A stretch of DNA of 64,000 bases, taken from the NCBI GenBank assembly GCA_014218235.1, contig CM024766.1, positions 46,093,359 through 46,157,358 of the forward strand, read 5' to 3'. Shown piece after piece: positions 55,548-64,000 of the stretch. Position numbers and translations under genes: made by a program. Source of the DNA: Colocasia esculenta. Its lineage: Eukaryota; Streptophyta; Magnoliopsida; Alismatales; Araceae. The notes beneath the pieces were generated by a model that worked only from the letters and a program-made list of their open reading frames with translations, was not told where the DNA came from and searched no databases. Numbering within the stretch: position 1 is the stretch's first letter; the number at the start of each line of letters is the position of its first letter.

Positions 55548-56894
55548 TCAAAGAGGGCCATCTCCAGGAGAAGTAGGATGTCTTGGTCCTTCAGCACCAT
55601 AAGAGGACAAGTTGGCACCAAAGAGAGTACCTTGATTTCCAAAAGTTGAGAAGTTATCATCTTGGGGATTTGGAGGATTGTAGAAATTCTGAATATTCTA
55701 ATAATCCTCATGTAGTCTGTTCATGCCATAGTTCATGTTGTACAAATGTTTTTCCATTTGTGTCTGTCTCTTATCAATTGTGTTTAATCTTGTGTCCATG
55801 TGCAGCTTCAACTGATCAAACTTTGTATCGATGTGCTGAGAGAGCTGGTAATATAACTAGTTGAATTTTTCATCAAAATAATTCTTCATTGCATCAAACA
55901 CTGGGGCATGATGAGGTTCATGGAGATCTTGGGTATTAGCTTCATTCATCTTCATCATCATCCTCAGCATCTTGGGCATTTTCTTCTTCTTCTTGGTCTT
56001 CCTCTTGGTTCTTCAATGATCTTGTGACTCTTCCATTCACCATTCTGTACCCCATTCTTTGAGTAGTAGAAATGTCACATGCATTTCTTGATTTCTATTT
56101 TACCAATTCATTAACAACTAAATCCATTCCCACAAATGAAAGTACTAAAGTGATAGGGCTTGCATATGGGATGTATCTTTTGGGGTCCCGATAATACTGT
56201 CCAATGAAATCAACCATCAAAACTGGAAGATTGATATGTTCTTTCTTAAGGATGTGGTAAAACAATGTCTTGTGAGTTTCACTGACCAACTCTCTTCTAC
56301 CATCCTTTGGAAATATAATAGTAGTGAACATATGATGGATCATTCTATTCAACGGTGGAAAGGTAATTGCATTTAATATGGCAATCCTTTTTGTTTCATC
56401 ATAGGGTTGATTGGTCATTAATGTATAAGTCTCTTCAAGATCCATGTCAAGCGTCAGGGCATCCACACCATCATTTGAAATCTGTAGTGTTCTACTAAAA
56501 AGATTAGGTGTAATCTTAAAGAAGATGCCTCGTACAGTGATGTAATACTCCTGTTTGGCAGACATTCTTAAGTTGTTGAAGAACTCCAAAACATCAGTGA
56601 GAGAATATGACTTCTATGACCTCATAAATTGAGTCCACCCTTGTTCCTCAAACAAATCAGTCAACCCTATAGACATATCTTCCACAAAAGAAAAGTCCAC
56701 ATATTGAGGTTGCATAACCTTGTTGAAGACTCCTCTAACTCTACGCAAGTTGATGTTGGATGAAACGTTCTGCTTTGGAATCCTATCATCTCTGAACTTT
56801 GTTCTCTACTCAGAAGCGCCTCTTGAACTTTGACCTTCGATAGGAGAATGACGTTGAAATGCTGAGCGCTTACTCTTGTGCTCATGGTGAACAA
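55548..56894 (-). pseudogene. RT-G extra ORF
   Basis: Function unknown. N-terminal pieces in changing frames (MFTMSTRVSAQHFNVI), then 165 residues at 56095-56589 of the 'putative plant transposon protein' type: LMTNQPYDETKRI, HHMFTTIIFPKDGRREL, ILKKEHINLPVLMVDFIGQY and YIPYASPITLVLSFVGMDL. These align with HHMLTTIITPQGGGRDRL and LPYAAHLTAVFKHFGVPLE of RT-B. A Glu/Asp run follows (55940-56020), then a heptad-like part. Several stops and shifts. Confidence 0.78.
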
Positions 56895-57853
56895 ATTGGA
56901 GACAAGAAGGTGTAAAAGGAGATGCCCTTAGTAGAACATCAACATAAGGGAGTTGTTTATGGTGCCCACAGAGGAAATATCAAAAGGAAGGGACGTGAGC
57001 ATAGTGTGTCAACAATAGGGTTTCTTTAAAAAATGCCTTGGGATATGAAATGACATAAGGAGACTGGACAGAAGATGAACTGGTTGGCGTTTCAGTTCGG
57101 AATTAGGGATGTAGTTCTCGACAACCACAAGGTTGTTTGTCGACAACCATTGAAGATGCAGAGCTTGAAGGCTTCTGTTTGAAGAAAAGAGGGGGATGAG
57201 TGTTTCATAACATACCGGGGAGAGAGAGAGAAGAGAGAGAATGCATCCATTACAAAGATTCATGAATATTAATATCAAAGCATTTCATTTTATCACAGTG
57301 GTTTATTGATAATATTCTTGTAGCCCTAGATTATGTATCAATGCACCTCACAAACTAAATTTAATTAAGATAGCTCATTGAATAAAATTGTTGTCGATGA
57401 TTCACTTATGTCTCAATAAATTGAATTTTAGATGAAACTTGAGATAATTATTCAAATTAGTATTGACAAGAAACATCATCAATGAACTTGATTAATAATG
57501 GAGGCTACATTCTATTTCATTTTACAGTAAATTTTCATATTTCTTTGAGGATAGGGGGTAGTTCAGTTCAATCTACACCTTTTGACACGAAGGCTGACAT
57601 TTGTGGTGCTAATACCCCAATTATTTAATGTAGTAAACACTATACCCTTTAACAGAGTTAATAGTATTCACTTTTTGACGCGAAGGTAGACATTTGTGAT
57701 GCCAATACCTTCGGTCACTCAGCATATCTACTATCATTGCTCGTCTTTCCTCCTTTTTTTAATTTACTATAAGAAACAAGTAGCTTTTCTTCTTCTTCTT
57801 TTTAATTGAATCAAGTTGTCAAAAATGTTTGAGGTTAACACTAGACAAACTCA
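56895..57853 (-). other. RT-G spacer upstream of its extra ORF
   Basis: No gene. A TCGAC pair at 57118-57145 repeats the RT-G LTR motif before the extra ORF. Two copies of the conserved block TTTTGACACGAAGG and TTTTTGACGCGAAGG are at 57577-57620 and 57670-57722, the second followed by GGTCACTCAG. Confidence 0.65.
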
Positions 57854-59715
57854 TGTTGAACCACTCTTATTTTTACCCTTATATTTTGGTGATAACAAAA
57901 CTCATGATTAATTAATATATTTAATATCATGTTTTCCTAATAAATATAAATTTATGGCACTATCGCTTTGTGATCTGCACTAAAAAGGCAAATCGATGGC
58001 TGTTCAATACACATCGATTACTGACTAAGTGCCACAACGATTTCTATACAAATACATCGATTATGGTTCATCTCATGTCAACATCGATTTCATAAACATC
58101 GATTTTGATCAACATCGACTTCACTTAAACATCGACTCTGTTGAACACCGATTTCATTAGAACATCGATTTTGTTTAAACATCGATTTCGACCAAACATC
58201 GATTTCGATCAAACATCGATTTCATTAAAACATCGACTCCATGTAAACATCAATTTCATTAAAATATTGACTCCATATAAACATTGATTTCAATCAAACA
58301 TCGACTTCAGTGAAACATCGATTCACTCTCAACATGGATTATGTTTACATTGACTCTCTGTGTACATCGATTATGTTTAACATAGACTTCACTTAAATAT
58401 CGACTTCAAACATCAATTTCGATCAAACATCGACTCCATTGAAACATCGACTTTGAAACATGGATTACATTGAAACAACGATTACAGTGGAACATCGATT
58501 GTCTTTCACATCGACTCTATTTCACTTAAACATCGATTTCCTCTATATTTCAAACATTTCAAATTGTCTTCGGCGCCCAATGAAAACTCAGATACATTTC
58601 ATAAGCATAACCTAATATCTCTCTGACAGAAAATCTTTTTGCTTATCTCATATGATCTCTTCCTTCCTATCAGACAAAAGGGATTACCTACAACTTCTAG
58701 GTGTCAGCAGAAAACACAGAGGTATGAGTCTTCTGACATAAACACTCTTTGATCTAAACACTTTCTTCTATATTTTCAGACCTCGAAGACCACCAAGCGG
58801 CTGTCAATCAGAAGAAGAAGAATAGAAAGATCAGTAATGACTAGAAGAGTTCCAACGGATCTCTTCAACGGATCTGTTCAAAGCTGCTCCAAATAAAAGA
58901 TGAAGCAAGGCTGAAGAACCAGCAAGAGAGCTTTCCTAAAGATCTTTGTATGAGTGTACATTCAGTGAGAAGCCTCAATGCCATATACACTCAAAGAAAG
59001 AGAGAAAGAGCTCGAGCCTTATTCAAGAGAAGCTTTCAGAGCAGAAGTCTTCATTGCTTTCAAGCCTTCCTCTCTTCACTCTCTCTGTGCTCATTGTATT
59101 TCTTGGGGTGAGTCTTTCGATGAGAGTTTCTGGGTTTGAAGCCATTCTTGTAAAACTCTCAGCCTGTTCTTTCTTTTCTAAGAAAGATCTCTGCCCAGCT
59201 GTAGGACTGTATACAGTGAGTCTCTTCCTGCGTGAAGAGTTGGCCAGTAAGGTTGCTGGCAGTTTCTGTCTAGCTGAGGGACTGTACTCAGTGTAGAACC
59301 TAGCTAGGGGTTTAAGTCTAGCAGAACCGCACTGGGGTTTATTCCAGGAGGTTAGCTTCTTGACCTGTAATAGAAGTGAGTCTCGTTCCTACTCGGAAAG
59401 CAAGTGGACCAACAGGGAGCTGGGGGTTTGTATATCCTTTGGGGGATTGTACCCCGGTTAGTGAAATCCTAAGATTTGCTTGGGGACTGGACGTAGGTCT
59501 TCCTTCTGTGAAGTATCGAACCAGGATAAAATTCCTTGAGTTCTTTGTGTGATTGTTTATTTCCTTCCGCACTGCTACTCTCTATCACACTCAACTACAT
59601 TAACTAACCAAACTTTTAAGTGGAATTTTCTGTGTTTAAGTTTCTATTTTTATAGCCAATCTATTCACCCCCCCCTCTAGATAGCATGCTGCCAACCGTA
59701 CTTAGTTGGCCAACA
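57854..59715 (+). mobile_element. RT-F: Sirevirus-like 5' LTR
   Basis: 1,862 bp from TGTTGAACC to TTGGCCAACA, plus orientation: the start is followed by ATATTTTGGTGATAAC, the Sirevirus LTR opening. A PBS follows, so this is a 5' LTR of an element whose body lies beyond RT-E. ACTCA (57849-57853) would be its TSD. The open frame at 58946-59296 is within the LTR, is Ser/Leu-rich and has no recognised domain. Confidence 0.85.
57990..58545 (+). repeat. ACATCGATTT array in RT-F LTR
   Basis: About 30 units of 16-17 bp with the core ACATCGATT or ACATCGACT. ATCGAT is a palindrome. Some units have lost the CG (ACATCAATT, ACATTGACT), as expected of methylated CG decay. 135-690 bp from the LTR start. 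Confidence 0.93.
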
Positions 59716-59717
59716 AG

Positions 59718-59727
59718 TGGTATAGCG
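59718..59727 (+). other. RT-F primer-binding site, disrupted
   Basis: TGGTATAGCG, two bases after the LTR: TGGTATCAGAGC without CAG, cut by RT-E. Its last five bases, TAGCG, are the left TSD of RT-E. Confidence 0.7.
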
Positions 59728-60059
59728 TGTAGGATCGAATAGGTGGATGGATCAGATCTAGAAGGGGGGTTAAATAGATCTAACACCAATTAATGCGGAG
59801 GTTTAAGCAATTCAAAATTACTTTGAATCAGAGATCAATTCAGACAAACAGTTTACTGATCTGAAGTGTGGGTGTGTGCAGATTATGTGTGAAGCAAATA
59901 AACACTTAGTGTGAAAGCAAAATCCTATGCAAGCATCAAGCGCAGACAATCAGATCAAACCATTGCACAAAAGATTTTTAGGTGGTTCGGAAATAACACC
60001 AGTGATTCCTACATCCACCCCTCACACAGTGAGGCTCCACTACTCAAAAGAGTACAACT

Positions 60060-60250
60060 CACACCGGAGCACGACGACTCCAAACACCCTTGAGCAAGAC
60101 GGCTCAACACACAACCTTGAGTTCAACGACTCACAAATTGAGCACGACGGCTCAAACAACAATCGGAGCATGACGACTCCAAATTGAGCACGACGACTCA
60201 AATCACACAGTGAGTACGACGACTCACAAACCAGAGCTCGACGGCTCACA
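60060..60250. repeat. ACGACGACTC / ACGGCTCA short repeats in RT-E LTR
   Basis: About ten repeats of the type GAGCACGACGACTCAAA, 16-22 bp apart. RT-B has a weaker version (GTGCGACGACTCAAAGACC and relatives, 3610-3770), where CG is mostly lost. A second CG-rich array in these LTRs, downstream of the TATA box. Confidence 0.75.
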
Positions 60251-60868
60251 ATACAAAAGCTAGATCAAAGACAACATAAATCAGATCCTCTAGCAATGAT
60301 CTGATTCAAGACAGATTCGTACATAGAAATTTGTGCAGAACTTCATGCACAAATCTCATAGACGAAATAAGGAAGAACAAACTCAGAAGTGAGAGAAATG
60401 GATGTAGAATGAGTGTTCTTCGATGAAGATTTCTTGCAGAAGGTTGAATTGAAGAGGCTTGAAGATGCTCCCTATCAATTGGCGATGCTCTGCTTTAATA
60501 GCTTCTGAATCGCCAAAAATTCCTCTTCAATTGTTGTGCTTCTGCTGAATCTGCTTCCTTGTACTGAACTTCAAAGCCCTCTCCAGAGATTGGCCTTCAC
60601 TCCCTTGTACTTTCTCTTGAAAAGATGGATCACAGCTTCTGGAGATGAGCAAGAACTGGAGAGATCCCGTTTTGCCACCAAAAAAACTTTTTTGGGAGTT
60701 GTATGGGCTGGCTTGCCTTTAGGGTACAAGGAGCATGGGTATTTATAGCCCCATATGTCCATAAGGTGCCTTGGGGTGCGTGGGCACAAAAATCTAGGTC
60801 AAATCCCTTGACTCCCAAGCAGCCACGTGTCCAGAAAAATTCCCATTTTTGAGCTTTAGTCGAAGTGT

Positions 60869-61065
60869 GTCGACACACAGGCAGACTGTGTCGACACCTC
60901 AGGCATTGTCTTCAAATTGGGCTTCTGGGATAGTGATCTAGTGTCGACACAACAGGGCACTGTGTCGACACCACAGGCAGACTGTGTCGACACCGCTGGC
61001 TACTGCTTCAGAACAGGCTTCTGGGACAGTGAACTAGTGTCGACACACAGGTGGACTGTGTCGAC
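60869..61065. repeat. GTGTCGACAC array in RT-E LTR
   Basis: GTCGAC at 60869, 60890, 60943, 60964, 60986, 61039 and 61060; steps 21, 53, 21, 22, 53 and 21. The spacer after 60986 has TTCTGGGA at offset 34-41, as in RT-B and RT-C. Confidence 0.95.
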
Positions 61066-61337
61066 ACCACTGTGACAAATTTGTGTAAACCTGAAAATAT
61101 AAATTGTAAACCATTAATACAAGATGTTATCATTAAAATGTGAGATATTAAACATCAAAAACATGTTGTTTAAGCATTGTTATGATATGTATAAAATGTA
61201 TAACATGTTCAATCAGTCATCATTTTAATATGTACAAAATATACAAAATGTCATCATCAAAATCAAATTATGAGTGATGTCAATTAGTCATGATTAAAGT
61301 CATCATTAAAAGGTTTCAAATACACACTCAACCCAAC

Positions 61338-61356
61338 TTTCTCCCCATTTTTGATG
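61338..61356 (-). promoter_or_regulatory. RT-E polypurine tract
   Basis: AAAAATGGGGAGAAAG on the minus strand, the RT-B type with one G changed. Further tracts are at 61398-61412 and 61427-61442 (AAAGGGGGAGAAAG). Confidence 0.8.
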
Positions 61357-61442
61357 ATGACAAAATATATGCACAATCTCCCAATAGCTTGACTCAAATA
61401 TCCCCTTTTTGAATTTTCTCCCAAAAAAAAACTTTCTCCCCT

Positions 61443-62780
61443 TTAAGGAACTTTCTCCCCCTTTGACATCATTAAAAAGATAGATAAGAGAGAGAGAGAA
61501 ACAAAGAATGGTAGGAGATCAAGAAATGAAATATAGGAAATTTAGGTTCAGGAATGATCAAAATAAGTGAGGCAAAGTGATAGTATCAAATGAGAGAAAT
61601 TATTGTGTTTTGGTTATTGTGCAACAAAGTTTAATCATAAAGACACACTCAACACAAGGTATTACAAGATATAATGATCTGAATGTAGTTAAAATAATGA
61701 TGCAAATGTGAAGTAAAGTGACCTATATGAGTGAGCAGAAGTATTTAACAAGGATGTTAGGAGCTTTAATTTTAACACAATGTAGAATAATAGGTCTGAA
61801 CTCAGTATACATGAACTTTATTATGGTCTTAAACTTTTCCATCCTGTCAAGTTGATTTTCTTTCATTTTGAACTTGGAAAGAATACAAGAATAAATTAGT
61901 TAAATCTCACTTTTAATGCAAGAGATCACATTGATCAGATGTAAGACCTCCTGATTACTCAGTGGTTTAACTTTCATTATCTTATGCAGAGTTGAAAATT
62001 TTGATTTCCACTTTTTGACGCGAAACAAATAACTTTTTAGGTGAAATGGCCCGGTTACTCAGTGGTTCAAGAATTTGCATTACTCTATTTGTATCTTTCC
62101 AGATTGTTGATCATTTTCTTTTGATATTTTGCAGGAATATGTTTACTTTGACCAGAAAAGTCATGACTACGAATTTAGAAAAATTATTCTTAACATGTGG
62201 TAAAAATGAAGCTTAAACATGCACATGTTAAATATTTAAGCCACTCATGTGCCTATAATAGTGTTTTGCAAATCATTTTAAAAACATTCAGTATTAAGAT
62301 TGCTTAACCATGAAATGATAATGAATCTTTGAAATTAAACTAAATGCACAATGAGTTTAGTTTCAATGTCTTAATTCTCTCATAAGAAAATAGCACAATG
62401 ACTCAAAAAGTTTGATGAGTTTGGGGTTCAAGATAGACAAGTAAGGTCAAGGAATGTGACAATGACTCCCCCTTTCATGTATCTCCCCCTCACAAGGCGA
62501 ACATGAAGATTGTTGAAGAAATAGGAATGGAATAAAGTGAAAATAGAATGAATAAGAATGTTTTATTGAAAGACAAGGACTCCCCCTCAACAATTGCATA
62601 CAAGACTCTTGATACTTGGCGGAGACATATACTCACGCATAGTGAAAGTGTCCAGACAAGCCTGACTTATCTTTCTTCAAATCACCATTTGATATACCAA
62701 GAATGTCAATGCAATGTGAGAGTGAGGAATTTATTTGCAAGAACAAGAAGACTTTTATTTACAAAAAGAGATAGAAGATA
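61443..62780 (-). other. RT-E 3' non-coding region without extra ORF
   Basis: About 1.3 kb, equivalent to the RT-B spacer at 7524-8903. TTTTTGACGCGAA and GGTTACTCAGTGG at 62010-62064 (another GATTACTCAGTGG at 61951). CTTGGCGGAGACATATACTC and the ATATACCAAGAA block are at 62578-62705. No gene-like frame. Confidence 0.75.
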
Positions 62781-64000
62781 TCAAGAATGTGGAAATTTGC
62801 ACAAACCAAGCTCTCTTCTTAAAGATGAGAATTTGTTTTTTGGAAGAGGCTTAGTGAAAATATCTATAATTTATTTTTCAATTTCAATGAAGTGAAGTTC
62901 AAAAGATTTCTTAGCGACTTCATCACTTAGAAAATGGTGCCTTATTTCAATATGCTTTGTTCGTGAATGCTGAATTGGGTTTTTAGACAAATCAATAGCA
63001 CTAGTGTTATCACACAAAATAGGAATACAACCCAATTTGTGATTATAGTCTAGGAGCTGATGTTTCACCGAAAGAACTTAAGTGCCACAACAACCAGCTG
63101 CAACATATTCAGCCTCTGCAGTGGATAGAGCTACTGAATGTTGCTTTTTATAAGCCCATGAAATTAGGCATCCACCTAGATATAAACACAAGCCACTAGT
63201 ACTTTTTCTATCAAGCTTACAACCAGCATAATCAGCATCACAGTAAGCAATTAAATCTAACTTGCAGTCAGCAGGATACCAAATTCCAAGTTCACATGAT
63301 CTAACAAGATATTTAAAAATCCTTTTGACAACTAACATGTGACTTTCTTTAGGATTGGCTTGAAACCTAGCACACATGCACACACTATACTGAATATCTG
63401 ATCTAGAGGTTGTGAGGTAAAGTAAAGAACCAATCATACCTCTATAGGTCTTTGGATCTACTGACTTACCAAATGAGTCTTCCTCTAGTCTTACATTTAT
63501 TGCCATTAGTGTGCTTGAATGCTTGAGGTGCTGAAAGTCAAACTTTTTCAGAAGTTCTTTCACATACTTTGTTTGACTTATGAAAATCCCTTCACTGGTT
63601 TGATGTACCTGCAATCCCAAAAAGAATTGTAAGTCTCCCATCAAACTCATTTCAAATTCAGTTTTCATGTGATCAACAAATTCAGTACACAGTTCTTTAT
63701 TTGTAGACCCAAAAATTATGTCTTCAACATATATTTGGACAACAATGATTTGATTATTGACAATTTTTGTAAACAAGGTTTGGTCTACATTACCTCTTGT
63801 GTAACCTTTATTCAACAAAAATGAGCTCAAACAGTCATACCAAGCTCTTGGAGCTTGCTTAAGACCATAAAGAGCCTTATTGAGTTTAAAAACATGATCA
63901 GGATATTTTTGATTTTCACATCTGGGAGGTTGTTCTACAAAAATATTTTCTTTGATGTACCCATTCAAGAAAGCACTTTTCACATCCATTTGATAAACTT
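62781..64000 (-). pseudogene. pol: RT-E reverse transcriptase and RNase H
   Basis: Runs off the right edge; the Met at 63989 (MDVKSAFLNGYIKEN) is internal as in RT-B. The active-site box is IYVEDIIFGS: the first Asp of YVDD is Glu, which should abolish or badly weaken polymerisation. RNase H keeps DADYAGCKLDRKSTSG and LSTAEAEYVAAG. A TAA at 63078-63080 stands where RT-B has Gln (CGTQILW), and another at 62871-62873 where RT-B has Gln (RQIADIF). It ends LRRELGLCKFPHS at 62781. Confidence 0.92.

Larger units (their letters stand above)
59728..61337 (-). repeat. RT-E 3' LTR
   Basis: Starts TGTAGGATCGAATAGG on the plus strand and ends near CACTCAACCCAAC, where RT-B has CAACCCAACA, so the terminal base pair is worn. 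Like RT-B it has CTAGAAGGGGGG near the start and short GAGCACGACGGCTC-type repeats at 60060-60250. TATA box at 60740-60747. Confidence 0.88.
59728..64000 (-). mobile_element. RT-E: Sirevirus-like Ty1/copia element, right end outside
   Basis: 3' LTR 59728-61337, PPT, a non-coding stretch, then pol to the window edge. Closely related to RT-B in LTR plan and pol. No extra ORF is present between the PPT and RNase H, unlike RT-A, RT-B and RT-G. Reverse transcriptase has YVED. Confidence 0.92.

Noticed and set aside
57990..58545. CRISPR-like regular repeats
   Set aside because: Units are 16-17 bp with no unique spacers, inside a plant LTR. Plants have no CRISPR arrays.
58946..59296. 116-codon open frame as a host gene
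   Set aside because: It lies wholly within the RT-F LTR, with low-complexity Ser/Leu composition and no domain.
1..64000. tRNA, rRNA or small-RNA genes
   Set aside because: The only tRNA-like stretches are 12-nt primer-binding sites next to LTRs. I saw no full tRNA or rRNA sequence.

Overview
This 64-kb window is repetitive DNA from a flowering plant. I found no host gene, no tRNA and no rRNA. The plant assignment rests on plant-type LTR retrotransposons: Sirevirus-like Ty1/copia elements with a long extra ORF after pol, and Ty3/gypsy chromoviruses with a chromodomain. It also rests on primer-binding sites matching plant initiator tRNA-Met and on an L1-type LINE with a plant-style RNase H. 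The species cannot be named from the sequence. Names RT-A to RT-G are mine.

The layout is a nest at least four insertions deep, read from termini, target-site duplications (TSDs) and split ORFs. The outermost element seen is RT-G, a decayed Sirevirus on the minus strand (51935-57853). Its LTR is split by RT-A, a minus-strand Sirevirus running from before position 1872 to 51929. RT-A has been invaded by: a gypsy-type LTR (1-1871); RT-B, a complete 12.8-kb Sirevirus (3267-16032, TSD TAATG); a solo gypsy LTR (16994-19834, TSD TCCAA) in its extra ORF; a solo copia LTR (25936-27995, TSD CATAT) at the protease-integrase junction; and RT-C (29643-49312, TSD CCATG) in gag. RT-C is a gypsy deletion derivative with very long LTRs and an 0.9-kb interior. 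Its left LTR holds RT-D, a complete 9.4-kb chromovirus on the plus strand (31705-41108, TSD GAATC). Its right LTR holds another LTR (44902-47843). RT-G also carries a 5'-truncated LINE (52705-55357, 13-bp TSD) and a plus-strand Sirevirus LTR, RT-F (57854-59715). RT-E, a minus-strand Sirevirus, is inserted in the primer-binding site of RT-F and runs off the right edge.

Every coding region is broken by stops, frameshifts or lost catalytic residues, so all are given as pseudogenes. In each Sirevirus the genes would work together as usual: gag forms the particle; protease, integrase, reverse transcriptase and RNase H make and insert the DNA copy; the role of the extra ORF is not known.

The main unexplained structure is in the LTRs. 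Nearly every LTR family here carries its own array of short CG-containing motifs in otherwise AT-rich sequence. Four families (copia RT-B, RT-E, RT-G and gypsy RT-C) use TGTCGAC palindromes in pairs exactly 21 bp apart, the pairs being separated by 52-54 bp (62 bp in RT-G), so that all sites face about the same side of the helix. Two gypsy families (RT-D and the solo LTR at 16994) carry 28-nt dyad units whose arms change sequence but stay complementary. This looks like a rapidly changing family-specific recognition system, possibly regulatory or anti-silencing, and is the best candidate for something undescribed.
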